From Thermococcus chitonophagus (GTDB lineage: Archaea > Methanobacteriota_B > Thermococci > Thermococcales > Thermococcaceae), in the NCBI RefSeq assembly GCF_002214605.1, contig NZ_CP015193.1, positions 62,001-126,000 on the forward strand: a stretch of 64,000 nt of DNA. Direction: 5' to 3'. The notes beneath the pieces were generated by a model that made no database searches, was not told the origin of the DNA, and worked only from the letters and a program-made list of their open reading frames with translations. A program made the position numbers and the translations under genes. Positions 52,702 through 61,925 of this stretch are shown piece by piece (position 1 is the stretch's first letter; each line of letters starts with the position of its first letter).

Positions 52702-55235
52702 CTTCCTCTCCCTCCCACCATTTTATCTCTACCACTAACTTTAAACCTTCTTCCCTCCTCAATCTCCCTCCTAATCACCGAAGCCTCATTGAAGGCATCT
52801 CTCGCATTGAAAACTCTCGCAATTCTTTCGATTGCTTCGAGTTTTCTTATTATCCCATCCAGCCACGTAAAGACATCCCCTGGGTAGACTATCAGACCGT
52901 AGATCTTCCTGAAGTACTCCGATATCTTTGAGGGCTCCCTGCCCTCAACCCTCAGATCCACGATCTTCCTAGCTATCCTCTCCATCGCGAATTCAGTGCA
53001 GTCCTGCTCTGGACAGTTGAAGAAGTCCTGATAAATCAAGAACAGCCTATCCGCCGCATTAGGACTTATCTCGGGAATTATCTTGTCGAGCTCCTCAAGG
53101 ACGGCTGCAAATGAGCTGGAGAATAGGTTGGAGCTTATCCTGCCCCTCACCGCAGACTCTATCTCCCTCTGAAGAAAGCCGGGAAGGTAGACGTTCTCGA
53201 AAGGGAATAGCTTTATCGCGATGCCTAAAGGATCAATCTTTCTAAGGTTCTCCCTTATGAACTCCGCCTCACTTGGGAGGAGGAAGCTCATGCTTACGGC
53301 CCTTCCGTAGGGCGTAACCTCAACCCTCGAACCCCTAACCCGAACCATCTCCTTCTCCTCGAGCCTCTTAAGCACTTCAGAAGCGCTTTCGCTGGCCCCC
53401 AACATTAGTGAGTGAACTTCCTCTATGACCTTAAGGTTGTTGAAAACACAGGCGTGGGCCAGAACGTTATCTTCCTCAAGCTCCTCTCCCCACTCAACAA
53501 ATACAGGCTCTATAGGAGAGGTGAGCAACTTTAATGCTACTTCATCTTCAGTACCTTCCATCTGAGCCGAATACTTTCTCCCGGGCTCTACTATTAAGTA
53601 AACTTTGCCCTTCTCATGGTACATAGGTCTTCCCGCTCGCCCAAGCATCTGGTGGAACTCCCTGACGGTAAGCCACTTGTTACCCATCGCGAGGCTTTCA
53701 AATATCACTTGACTCGCGGGAAAGTCAACCCCGGCCCCCAAGGCCGCGGTTGTAACGACAACATCTATCATCTGGGCCTGAAACTCCATCTCCGTTATCT
53801 TCCTCTGCTTGTAGGGCAACCCTGAGTGGTAGGGCTTAGCTTTTAATCCCTTGCCGGTTAGGAAAGAGGCCAGTTCATGACACCTCTTCCGTGAGAACGT
53901 GAAAACTATCGTCTGCCCTTTAAAGCCCTTCTCGCTCTTCCTCATCGCTTCAGCCTTGCACAGCTTTGCTATATACCTCCACTTCTCGCTCTCGTTCCTA
54001 GCTATTATTATGTGCCTCTCCAGATCGACGGGCCTCTCATCGTAAAGAACCAGCTTCATCCCCAGGGACTCTGCAAGCTCCTCGGGGTTTCCTATTGTAG
54101 CGGACAGCCCTATGAACTGGGCCTTTGGATAGAGCCTCCTGAGCCTCGCAATTAGACCATCCAAACGAGGCCCCCTCTCCTCGTCATCTATCATGTGAAT
54201 CTCGTCTATAACAACGGTTCCAACGTTGCCTATCCTCTTTCCAGCCCTCAGGAGGTAGTCAATTCCCTCGTAGGTTCCCACTATTATATCCGCCTCAATC
54301 CCAGTATCAACAACCACAGGTTCCTCCTTTGTCTTTATCCTGCTCATTCCAACCCTTATCGCCACCCTAAGGCCAAGCTTGGAATACCTCCTCTTGAAGT
54401 CCTCGTACTTCTGGTTGGCCAGAGCAACTAAGGGAACCAAGAACAGCATCTTCTTGCCTTCAAGGGCCTTGGGAACTCCGGCCAGCTCACCTATGAGCGT
54501 TTTGCCGCTTGCCGTGGCTGAAACAACAAGGAGGTTTTCTCCCTCAAGGAGGCCCTTCTTTACCGCAAGAACTTGAACGGGCAGGAGTTCCCTTATGCCC
54601 TCAAGCTTTAGAACGTCCTTTAACTTCTCAGGAACGTTCAAGTCATCAATGCTCATCCTTTCAACTTTAATGTGCTTGGCCTTAAGCTCGTCCCACTTGG
54701 TAACCTCTGGATGCTTTGTCGGGTCAAATCTTGGATCGAAGGCGTAAAGTACTTTATCCAGATCCCTGAACTTCTCAAGAAGCTTTTTGGCCTGCTCAAA
54801 CATCCCTATTGAGTTGAATCTCATTCTGAGTTCCGCCTTAAGCTCCTCCTCGGCGCAACGCTCGCAGATGTACTCATCCCTGTACTTTATCCTGTTGCCC
54901 TCTGTGAGGACTGTTATCTCCCCTCTTATTAAGCACAGCCTGCATAAACTTGCCTTCTCAACGTTCTTGTTCATGAGCTTCCTTTTGAAGTATTCTTCCC
55001 ATTCCTGGGCATCCGCCAGGATTATCCTGGAACTCCTCAGCATCTTCTCAATCTCTTTAGGATTCCTGTACTGACTGCCCTCGAGGACCTTGAATAGCCT
55101 GTTGTCTCGCATTATTAGCCTTAAAACACGATCAGCCTTAACGTTCCTTATTTGAGATATCTTTTCCGGGGGATTTTCAATGACAAAAGCCTCAAGCTCA
55201 CCCTTTTTCCTCCCCTTCCTTATTACGAACAGCAT
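52671..55235 (-). CDS. Ski2/Hel308-like DExH helicase with N-terminal zinc domain
   Basis: 854 aa. An N-terminal region has two Cys pairs (ASLCRLCLIRG ... YICERCAEEE, about 115-160). The helicase core has motif I SATASGKT, motif II DEIH (VVIDEIHMID), motif III LSATIG, motif V TTAALGAGVDFP and motif VI QMLGRAGRP. The C-terminal domain is helical with a CPEQDC segment. It is read directly into csl4, so a role as an RNA helicase working with the exosome (Ski2-like) is likely, though a DNA repair role like Hel308 is possible. Confidence 0.85.
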   Translation of the reverse strand: MLFVIRKGRKKGELEAFVIENPPEKISQIRNVKADRVLRLIMRDNRLFKVLEGSQYRNPKEIEKMLRSSRIILADAQEWEEYFKRKLMNKNVEKASLCRLCLIRGEITVLTEGNRIKYRDEYICERCAEEELKAELRMRFNSIGMFEQAKKLLEKFRDLDKVLYAFDPRFDPTKHPEVTKWDELKAKHIKVERMSIDDLNVPEKLKDVLKLEGIRELLPVQVLAVKKGLLEGENLLVVSATASGKTLIGELAGVPKALEGKKMLFLVPLVALANQKYEDFKRRYSKLGLRVAIRVGMSRIKTKEEPVVVDTGIEADIIVGTYEGIDYLLRAGKRIGNVGTVVIDEIHMIDDEERGPRLDGLIARLRRLYPKAQFIGLSATIGNPEELAESLGMKLVLYDERPVDLERHIIIARNESEKWRYIAKLCKAEAMRKSEKGFKGQTIVFTFSRKRCHELASFLTGKGLKAKPYHSGLPYKQRKITEMEFQAQMIDVVVTTAALGAGVDFPASQVIFESLAMGNKWLTVREFHQMLGRAGRPMYHEKGKVYLIVEPGRKYSAQMEGTEDEVALKLLTSPIEPVFVEWGEELEEDNVLAHACVFNNLKVIEEVHSLMLGASESASEVLKRLEEKEMVRVRGSRVEVTPYGRAVSMSFLLPSEAEFIRENLRKIDPLGIAIKLFPFENVYLPGFLQREIESAVRGRISSNLFSSSFAAVLEELDKIIPEISPNAADRLFLIYQDFFNCPEQDCTEFAMERIARKIVDLRVEGREPSKISEYFRKIYGLIVYPGDVFTWLDGIIRKLEAIERIARVFNARDAFNEASVIRREIEEGRRFKVSGRDKMVGGRGSWMRSKRGGQ

Positions 55236-55243
55236 CTCACCAC

Positions 55244-55711
55244 CTACTTTAAGATGACCCCACTCTCTTTAAAGTTCTCCAAGACTATTGAAACCCTCGT
55301 CCTTCTAGCGAGGTTTTTGAGGTAAGTTCTCCTTATGTCGCGTATAAAGCCATTCAAAGCTTCAACGTCCCTAAATGTGCCCCTAATTACAAGTTGAAAC
55401 TCCCCAGTTTTTTTGTAGACATCAACTATGTTCCTCATCTTTAAAATTGGTCTTAGGAGGGATTCAAGTTCATGGGAATCTGGCTCTATAAGCTCAATTT
55501 CAATTACAGCAGTTATGAACTCGCCAAAGAAAGAAGGATCAATTATTGCGGAATATCCTTTTATTACACCAAGCTTCTCAAGCTTTTCAATCCTATTCTT
55601 TATGGCAGAGGGAGTTAGGCCAACTTTCTTTCCTAACTCGGTGAGGGTAGCCCTACCATTTTTTCTGAGCTCTCTCGCTATTATCTCGTCTATTTCATCT
55701 ACACCAGGCAT
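55244..55711 (-). CDS. Lrp/AsnC family transcription regulator
   Basis: 155 aa. The N-terminal HTH IDEIIARELRKNGRATLTELGKKVGLTPSAIKNRIEKLEKLGVIKGYSAIID is the Lrp signature, followed by a RAM/effector domain (FITAVIEIELIEPDSHELESLL; IVDVYKKTGEFQLVIRGTFRDVEALNGFI). Pyrococcus has many such paralogues; the target is not predictable. It ends 8 bp upstream of the helicase gene start. Confidence 0.92.
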   Translation of the reverse strand: MPGVDEIDEIIARELRKNGRATLTELGKKVGLTPSAIKNRIEKLEKLGVIKGYSAIIDPSFFGEFITAVIEIELIEPDSHELESLLRPILKMRNIVDVYKKTGEFQLVIRGTFRDVEALNGFIRDIRRTYLKNLARRTRVSIVLENFKESGVILK

Positions 55712-55749
55712 AGCTAAAACCCACTAAATTGGGCTTTAAAAAAGTTATC

Positions 55750-56079
55750 TCACTCCATAAATTCCCTCTCAAGTTCCTCTATTTTCTGTATTATACTTGA
55801 CTTGATCCTCTGAAGTATTTCACCGGGTGGCACGGGAGTGTATATGTAGCCTAACCAGCCTCTCTGAATTAGCTCCCTTTTCAGGAGACCCTTTCTGTAC
55901 AGATTCAGAACGTGCTCCCTAACGCTCCTCTCACTAATGCCTAGCTCCTTCTGGATTTCCCTTATTCTCATTCCTTTCCTCTTCTCAACAAGAAGCTTAT
56001 ATATCCTAATCTCATTCCTTTTCAGACCTATAATCCTCAGCAGGGACTCTAACTTTTCTATTGCATCCCTCGAATCCAT
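55750..56079 (-). CDS. Winged-helix regulator (TrmB/MarR-like), 109 aa
   Basis: LGLKRNEIRIYKLL-type start (RIIGLKRNEIRIYKLLVEKRKGMRIREIQKELGISERSVREHVLNLYRKGLLKRE) is a TrmB-like wHTH; a short C-terminal helix (ILQRIKSSIIQKIEELEREFME) probably dimerises. ATG 56079 has AGGTGAG 8 nt upstream; the longer TTG start at 56103 is rejected. Confidence 0.82.
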   Translation of the reverse strand: MDSRDAIEKLESLLRIIGLKRNEIRIYKLLVEKRKGMRIREIQKELGISERSVREHVLNLYRKGLLKRELIQRGWLGYIYTPVPPGEILQRIKSSIIQKIEELEREFME

Positions 56080-56146
56080 TAGTTTCTCACCTACGAAATC
56101 CAACTTACATACACAGATACGTGTAAAGAATTAATAAAGGTTAAGG

Positions 56147-56512
56147 TCACTCAGCCCACTCATCCTCTGGGATAGCCTCCTTCTTAGCAGGAATTAGGCA
56201 GACAAACTCAAAAGTCTCAGAATCCTCATTCTTGTAGCCGTGAGGCTCGTTTGGAGGGATGTAGATGTAGCTTCCGGGAACGACCTTAAACCAATTCTTT
56301 CCATCCTTGGTTAAGTAGCCTTCGCCCTTCACGACGAAGATCTCGTGCTCCCAATCGTGCTGGTGAACAGGTATTTCACTTCCTTTCTTCATAACGAAGT
56401 ACCTCATGGCAAAGTTCTTTGCCCCAACTTTAGGGCTTATAAGCCACCTTATCGTCACTCCTTCAAATCCCGTATCTTTTTCAGGAGTGTCCTTAACATG
56501 TCCAATGTACAT
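56147..56512 (-). CDS. Cupin-domain protein
   Basis: 121 aa small cupin. Motif 1 VHQHDWEHEIFVVKGEG (H, H, E and H positions for metal) and motif 2 PPNEPHGYKNED. A single conserved barrel; the substrate is unknown. ATG 56512 follows GGTGATAGAGGT; a longer frame to 56689 runs through the promoter of the divergent peptidase gene and is rejected. The shared gap (56513-56608) has CATTTAAATAC as a TATA element. Confidence 0.85.
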   Translation of the reverse strand: MYIGHVKDTPEKDTGFEGVTIRWLISPKVGAKNFAMRYFVMKKGSEIPVHQHDWEHEIFVVKGEGYLTKDGKNWFKVVPGSYIYIPPNEPHGYKNEDSETFEFVCLIPAKKEAIPEDEWAE

Positions 56513-56608
56513 ACCTCTATCACCAGTGCATGCTTTCGGATGAATGTATTTAAATGCTTCGCAATTCTTTTCTATTATTTTGATAATAGTCTTAACATGG
56601 TGATGTAC

Positions 56609-58276
56609 ATGGAAAAATACATTGGGGACTTCAATGTGGAAAACGTGTTTAGGGATGTAGTCAACATAGCTAGATACCACAGAATACAAGGATCAAAGGG
56701 TATAGTGGACGCAGCTGAGTATGTTCTCAAGAGACTTGAGGAAGAGGGAGTCGAGGCGGAAATGCTAAAGGATGAGTACGATGGTGTAAGAGAGCACTTA
56801 ACTTTGCCCTCGCCGATAGCATGGGATGTCATCTATGGGGAGCTTAAACTTAAGGACAAGACACTAACAACTAAAGATTCTCCACTGCTTGTGATGGCCC
56901 ACTCCCCATCGGGGGAAGTGAAGGGCGAGGTTATCCCGATCCTGAGGGAGGAGGACTGGGAGAAGGCCGAGGGGAAGATAGTTCTCGTCGGCGAGAAGTG
57001 GAGGGATGCCTACGAGGAGGCCAATAAAGTCGGGGCAAAAGCTTTCATAGCCTACAGGAAGAGAACGGGAAGTGCATTTCCCTATATTGGTCTCTTCTTA
57101 ACAAAGAAGGATCTTGAATGGGCCAAAATTCCCGCGGTTGCTGTTCCAGAAACGATCGCCAACGATTTGATAGAGAAAGCAAAGAAGGGAGGAGTAGAAG
57201 TAGAGATAAGGGTTGAAACCGAAATAAAGAACAGGGAAACACTACCAATAGTGTACGCTAAAGTCGGAGAGCCACCCTACCTAGTTTTCTCAGCCCACAT
57301 ATGCCATCCAAAGCCGGGAGCAAACGACAACGCGAGCGGAAGCGCGATGCTTATAGAGCTCGCAAGGATTCTGAACAAGGTGAAAAGTAGAGTTGGCTTT
57401 GCGTTCGTGTGGATCCCGGAGTACCACGGGACTCAGGCATTCATTCCCAAGGTTAAGGTGGAGGATTTCTACGCCAACATAAACCTAGATATGGTTGGCG
57501 GGAGCGAAGACAGAGCGAAGTCAACGATAATGCTTGTAAGATCACCACTCTCGAGATTTTCACTAGTCCCAGGAATCCTTGAGCTCTATCTTGATAAGTA
57601 CAACTCTGGAGGAAAGAGCTTCTCAGGATCAACTCTACCTAAGATGAAGCTAAAGGCCTATCCATACGAAATGGGAAGTGATCATGATATATTCAACTTC
57701 TTTGGCATTCCTGGGACGATGCCAATAACATGGCCCGACAGCTACTACCACACCTCAGCTGACACACCAGAAAAGCTGAGCTTGGAGAGCCTGTCAATAA
57801 TCGGAAGGGCAGTTCTATCTACCGCGGTGTTCATAGCTACTGCCGAAAAATCCAAATTAGAGAGGGTCGCAAGGGGCTACGCCATGAAGTACCTCGGAGA
57901 GCTCAGCATGCAGAGGAAAGTTGAGATTGCAGAATCGCTCGTTATGGATGGGCTCGCAAGGGATTCCGAATTCCTTGGGCTTAGCATGGGTAATAAAATA
58001 GAGGAAGAGGGATGGCTCGAGTGGAAGGAGAAGGGAATAATAAGCAACAAGAGGCTCATAAACATGAACGAGGATCTAGGAAGGAAGTTCAAGGAGATCA
58101 TGGAAGAAGAGAGAATGTTAGTTGTCCACACGTACGAGTTCCTTATGCTGAGCGAAAAGCTCAGCGAGGAAAAAGTTTGGAAAGCTTTAAAGGATGAGTA
58201 CGGAGAGGTAAAGGAGGAGAAAATCAGAAAAGCTGTTGAAATACTCAAGGAATTCAAGATTGTTAGCCCCAAGTGA
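56609..58276 (+). CDS. M28-family zinc aminopeptidase with DUF4910-like architecture
   Basis: 555 aa, no signal peptide, so cytosolic. A PA-like insert (EGKIVLVGEKWRDAYEEANKVGAKAFIAYRKR) is followed by the M28 metal ligands: SAHICHPKPGANDNASG (His and bridging Asp), PEYHGTQAF (Glu), NLDMVGG (Asp), YYHTSADTPEKLS (His). The C-terminal 150 residues are helical with a possible wHTH. ATG 56609 sits 4-5 nt after GGTGATG; the much longer frame is read through the divergent promoter. The last 14 bp overlap the next gene convergently. Confidence 0.85.
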   Translation: MEKYIGDFNVENVFRDVVNIARYHRIQGSKGIVDAAEYVLKRLEEEGVEAEMLKDEYDGVREHLTLPSPIAWDVIYGELKLKDKTLTTKDSPLLVMAHSPSGEVKGEVIPILREEDWEKAEGKIVLVGEKWRDAYEEANKVGAKAFIAYRKRTGSAFPYIGLFLTKKDLEWAKIPAVAVPETIANDLIEKAKKGGVEVEIRVETEIKNRETLPIVYAKVGEPPYLVFSAHICHPKPGANDNASGSAMLIELARILNKVKSRVGFAFVWIPEYHGTQAFIPKVKVEDFYANINLDMVGGSEDRAKSTIMLVRSPLSRFSLVPGILELYLDKYNSGGKSFSGSTLPKMKLKAYPYEMGSDHDIFNFFGIPGTMPITWPDSYYHTSADTPEKLSLESLSIIGRAVLSTAVFIATAEKSKLERVARGYAMKYLGELSMQRKVEIAESLVMDGLARDSEFLGLSMGNKIEEEGWLEWKEKGIISNKRLINMNEDLGRKFKEIMEEERMLVVHTYEFLMLSEKLSEEKVWKALKDEYGEVKEEKIRKAVEILKEFKIVSPK

Positions 58277-59321
58277 CGTGCCTGTTTACTATGTACCTCA
58301 CTATGAAGGAGAATCCTATCCCTATTAGATTAGCGAGGAGGTAATGGAGACCTAGGAACACCAGAATCCAGTAGATTATGAACTGAACTATAGCTCCGGT
58401 AAGCGCTGCCATGTGGAACTTTAAAAGCCTTTCCCACAGCTTTTTTCCTTTTCTTACATCTTTGAACGTCCAGAGATCGTTCCATATGAAGTTGTTTATA
58501 ATAGAAAGCTCGGTCGAAGGAATAACTGCGATCTCCTTACTAATGCCAAGGTGAACGAAGAGCCATAGAAAGAATTCGTTAACGAGGATCCCCGAGAGTC
58601 CAACGACGGAGAACTTGACGAGCCTGTCGATTTCACCCTCCCATTTCATTAGCCGGTAAACGTGCCTCAGATAATTGATCATCGTTTTGCCTCTAAGCTT
58701 GCTCTTCCCCGCCAGCCTAGTTCCAAAGGCAAAGGGAACCTCTACAACTCTTGAGTATTTTCCCTTGATCAGGATCTCCATGAGTATCTTAAAACCTACG
58801 GGGTTTAGCTCCACCCCCTCTACAACTTTCCGTTTGAGAGCGAAGAAACCACTAACGGGATCTTTTATATTCCTTATCTTCGGAAGGCCAACTCTGCCAA
58901 TCATTATCGCGCTCTTAGAGATCATCTTACGATAGAAAGGCCAGTTCTCAACTCTCCCTCCTTTAACGTACCTGCTTGCTATGGCTATGTCAGCCCCCTC
59001 TTCTATTCTCTTCAAGAGCTCGGGAATAACCTCTGGAGGGTGCTGAAGGTCAGCGTCCATAACAACGAATACGTCCCCACTAGCATTTTCGAATCCCCTT
59101 ATCACTGCAGAAGAGAGGCCTCTCTCATTTAATCTCCTAATGACTTTTACAGGGTATTTAGAAGAAAGTTCCTGGGCCTTTTCCCATGTTCTATCTGGGG
59201 AGTCATCATCAACTATTATTATCTCGTAATCATAACCTTCGAGGGCGTTATCGATCCTAGAAAACAGCTCCTCAAGGTTTTCCCTCTCATTATATGTAGG
59301 CACTATTATTGATACCTTCAT
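58263..59321 (-). CDS. Dolichol-phosphate mannose synthase (GT2 fused to GtrA-like membrane domain)
   Basis: 352 aa. The GT2 domain has VSIIVPTYNERENL, IIIVDDDSPD, VMDADLQHPPEVI (DxD-type metal site) and DPVSGFFAL. Four C-terminal transmembrane helices (about residues 230-350) form a GtrA-like unit (FSVVGLSGILVNEFFLWLFV ... RYIVNRHVTWG). The layout and sequence match the structurally known P. furiosus DPMS (from memory). It supplies dolichol-phosphate-mannose for protein glycosylation. Confidence 0.94.
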   Translation of the reverse strand: MKVSIIVPTYNERENLEELFSRIDNALEGYDYEIIIVDDDSPDRTWEKAQELSSKYPVKVIRRLNERGLSSAVIRGFENASGDVFVVMDADLQHPPEVIPELLKRIEEGADIAIASRYVKGGRVENWPFYRKMISKSAIMIGRVGLPKIRNIKDPVSGFFALKRKVVEGVELNPVGFKILMEILIKGKYSRVVEVPFAFGTRLAGKSKLRGKTMINYLRHVYRLMKWEGEIDRLVKFSVVGLSGILVNEFFLWLFVHLGISKEIAVIPSTELSIINNFIWNDLWTFKDVRKGKKLWERLLKFHMAALTGAIVQFIIYWILVFLGLHYLLANLIGIGFSFIVRYIVNRHVTWG

Positions 59322-59410
59322 TATTAGAGCCCCAAAAGGAATAGAGGGAAGAAAATTTAAGGCTTTCTGAACCCCTAGGAATTTTTCTAAAACTTAAAAA
59401 TTCAAAAAGA

Positions 59411-60094
59411 CTAGGGCTTCCTAACTACGAATAACGCATGATCCTTTTCGTAGGGCTCAAGGTTCAGCCTCTCAATGACTTCAAAGTACTCACCCAATTC
59501 CCTCTCAACTTCCCTGAACACCTGCTCCGGCTCCTTGGTAACGTCTATACTCCTGCTCTTAACAGCTATCATCCCATAGCCACCCCTCTTGAGGTAAGCC
59601 TCGGCGTTGTCTATGAGGATCTTGGCCTGCGTCGGCTGGGCAACGTCTTCAAAGATAACGTCAACCTTCGTAACCAAGGCCCTGTACTCTTCGGGTTTAG
59701 TTGCATCACCTAATATTGGAACTATGTTCCTCCTCTCCTCAACTATGGGAACGAGCTCTCTGAGAACCCTTGGGGAGAACTCAATTCCGTAGATTTTCCC
59801 TTCCCAGCCTATTATATCACTCACGTGAGATGCTGTGGTTCCACTAGCTATTCCAAGGTAAAGCACAGTCTTCCCGGGCTTTATCGGGAAGTTCTTAAGA
59901 CCGTTCATTATCGCAGCACCAAGCTTTGAGCGGTGGGGGTTCCATATCCTGTACTCTTCTCCCTCCCACTTGATGACTCTCTCACCGTAGACCCTCTGTC
60001 CTGGGACCAGATTTTTAGTCGCTATCTTCTCGCTACCATCATCGTCAATGACAATGTAGACTCCAGGGAATTTGTGCTTCTTAACCTCAACCAT
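59411..60094 (-). CDS. flpA: Fibrillarin-like rRNA 2'-O-methyltransferase
   Basis: 227 aa. The SAM-binding [20 protein letters not shown] and downstream [17 protein letters not shown] and [16 protein letters not shown] are classic fibrillarin. It is the catalytic subunit of C/D box sRNPs with Nop5 and L7Ae. A strong AGGAGGTGAT SD within the nop5 tail region precedes its ATG; the two genes are 5 bp apart. Confidence 0.97.
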   Translation of the reverse strand: MVEVKKHKFPGVYIVIDDDGSEKIATKNLVPGQRVYGERVIKWEGEEYRIWNPHRSKLGAAIMNGLKNFPIKPGKTVLYLGIASGTTASHVSDIIGWEGKIYGIEFSPRVLRELVPIVEERRNIVPILGDATKPEEYRALVTKVDVIFEDVAQPTQAKILIDNAEAYLKRGGYGMIAVKSRSIDVTKEPEQVFREVERELGEYFEVIERLNLEPYEKDHALFVVRKP

Positions 60095-60099
60095 TTAAA

Positions 60100-61311
60100 T
60101 CACCTCCTCCTAGGTTTCTCTTTCTTCTTTTTCTTCTTCTTTTTCTTGTCCTTCCATGGCCTCTTGCCTTTTCTCTCCTCCTTCTTCCTCTTTGGCGGCT
60201 TCGGGTACTTCTCCTTGATCTCCCTTATCCTGGCCTCCAGTTCTTTCTTAAGCTCTTCAGCTATGTACTCACCTGAGAAGTAGTCAACTCTAGCTGCTAT
60301 TGCCAGCTTTCCTGCTAAGGCTCTTGCTATCTTACCCCTCTGCCACCACGGAGAGCGGTTTATCGCCGGGTACTGATAGATGACACCGTGCTTTGGAGGC
60401 TTGGCTCCGGTCCTCAAGTGCCTGAACAGAGCTTTCTCAGCACCCAAGACTTGTATCGTTGAGGATGGCATCATTGCTAACTCTTTCAATCCGCCAGCCA
60501 AGCTTATCAGACGAGCAGCGAGCTTAGCACCAACCAATGCCTTGAGGTTGGGAGCAACGTCATCCATCGCCCTGTCGATGTAGTCCTCAAGCTCCCTCCT
60601 GAGCTTGTAGAGCCTGTCTATCTCCTCGGCAAAGTCCTGAACAACCTTTATGTCGGTCTCATCCATCCAGGCACCCATCGTCTTCTCCTTAGCCTCGAGA
60701 ATCTTCTTTATCTTCTCCTCGCTTAGGCCGAGCTCCCTAAGCTTCTCCTCATCAACGTTGTCCCTGTGGCCTATCGTCTTCACGAAGGCAACATACTGCG
60801 GGTGCCTGGGCAGGATCTCATCTAGCTCAGGGAAGTGGAGCGAGTACCACTCCCTCAAGCGGGAAACGAGGAGGTTTATGACCTTGTCAATATCATCCAA
60901 AGCCTCGATGGCCTGAATGACCATCTTGTCCCTCGCACCGCTCTGCTCCTGAATTCTAAGCCTCGTCAAGTCAACGCCAATCCTGTAGTAGTCCTCGAAC
61001 CAGTTCTCCCCCAGGAACTCCTCAGGGTTGCTCCTAAGCCTCTCACCTGCAAGGTTGGGAAACTCGGTTGTAGCATTGTAGCCGAGCTCCTTTGCCTTCC
61101 TGCTGAGCTCCGGGTGCTCAAAGACGAATTCGCTGTATCCTTTCTCCTTAAGCTCCTTCAAGAGAACCTCAAGATCCTCAACGAACTCTCCCTTAAGGAG
61201 CTTGTCAAGAACTCTCTCGGGCTTATCCGTGTAGTACCTCTTAGCTATGAGCTTGCCGTTTTCATCAAAGGCATAGATGCCTCGAACGTTTTCAGCTATG
61301 AACGCCTTCAT
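60100..61311 (-). CDS. nop5: C/D box sRNP scaffold Nop5 (Nop56/58)
   Basis: 403 aa. N-terminal fibrillarin-binding domain, central coiled coil (ETDIKVVQDFAEEIDRLYKLRRELEDYIDRAM), and the Nop domain GAKLAARLISLAGGLKELAMMPSSTIQVLGAEKALFRHL. The C-terminal tail is Lys/Arg-rich (KKKKKKEKPRRR). ATG 61311 follows GGTGAGG; two further in-frame starts lie just upstream. Confidence 0.96.
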   Translation of the reverse strand: MKAFIAENVRGIYAFDENGKLIAKRYYTDKPERVLDKLLKGEFVEDLEVLLKELKEKGYSEFVFEHPELSRKAKELGYNATTEFPNLAGERLRSNPEEFLGENWFEDYYRIGVDLTRLRIQEQSGARDKMVIQAIEALDDIDKVINLLVSRLREWYSLHFPELDEILPRHPQYVAFVKTIGHRDNVDEEKLRELGLSEEKIKKILEAKEKTMGAWMDETDIKVVQDFAEEIDRLYKLRRELEDYIDRAMDDVAPNLKALVGAKLAARLISLAGGLKELAMMPSSTIQVLGAEKALFRHLRTGAKPPKHGVIYQYPAINRSPWWQRGKIARALAGKLAIAARVDYFSGEYIAEELKKELEARIREIKEKYPKPPKRKKEERKGKRPWKDKKKKKKKKKEKPRRR

Positions 61312-61373
61312 CATCCTCACCAAATGGAGCTTTGGTTTATGGTATAAAAGACTTGAGATTGAAATAGAAAAGC

Positions 61374-61925
61374 TTAGCGGTTGAGAACTGCCCTAACGTA
61401 TCGCGCAAGAATATCGATTTCGTAGTTGACTCTGTCTCCAGGACTCAAAAACTGGAGGTTTGTATTCTTGAGCGTGTGGGGGATTACCTGAACCCAAAAC
61501 CTCGAGCTCTCCACCCTTGCAACGGTAAGTGAAACCCCGTTCAGGGCTATCGACCCCTTCTCGGCAACTCCCCACCTCTCCCTAGGAAGCTCAAAGGCCA
61601 TCCAAACCGTGTTTCCTCTAGTTATGGAGGTTAGGAAGCGGAGCGTCCCATCAACGTGACCAGTTACGAAGTGCCCTCCAACTCTGTCCCCTAACTTTAG
61701 GGCCCTCTCCAAGTTCACGATTCTCGCCTCTCGGAGGTTAGTCCTAGCTAGAGTTTCCTCACCAACATCAAACACTGCCACTCTTCCGTTAAATTCACTC
61801 ACGGTGAGGCACGCTCCATTAACGGCTATGCTTTCACTCGGCTCAACCCTAAAGGGAACTTCAACGTACAGCTTTCCACTGGAGTAGCGGGCCCCAGCAA
61901 AGGCCTCAACGATTCCCGTGAACAT
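61374..61925 (-). CDS. ribE: Riboflavin synthase, alpha-chain (bacterial) type
   Basis: 183 aa with two tandem lumazine-binding repeats: MFTGIVEAFAG ... IAVNGACLTV ... LGDRVGGHFVTGHVDG and then GSIALNGVSLTVARV ... VIPHTLKNTNL. It dismutates 6,7-dimethyl-8-ribityllumazine. This is the bacterial trimeric family, not the unrelated archaeal pentameric synthase. The start lies 20 bp inside the end of ribD. ATG 61925 (SD GGTGCGGGAG) is preferred to GTG 61934. Confidence 0.93.
   Translation of the reverse strand: MFTGIVEAFAGARYSSGKLYVEVPFRVEPSESIAVNGACLTVSEFNGRVAVFDVGEETLARTNLREARIVNLERALKLGDRVGGHFVTGHVDGTLRFLTSITRGNTVWMAFELPRERWGVAEKGSIALNGVSLTVARVESSRFWVQVIPHTLKNTNLQFLSPGDRVNYEIDILARYVRAVLNR

Noticed and set aside
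56513-56689. N-terminal extension of the cupin frame
   Set aside because: It would cross the promoter and start codon of the divergent peptidase; ATG 56512 has a good SD.
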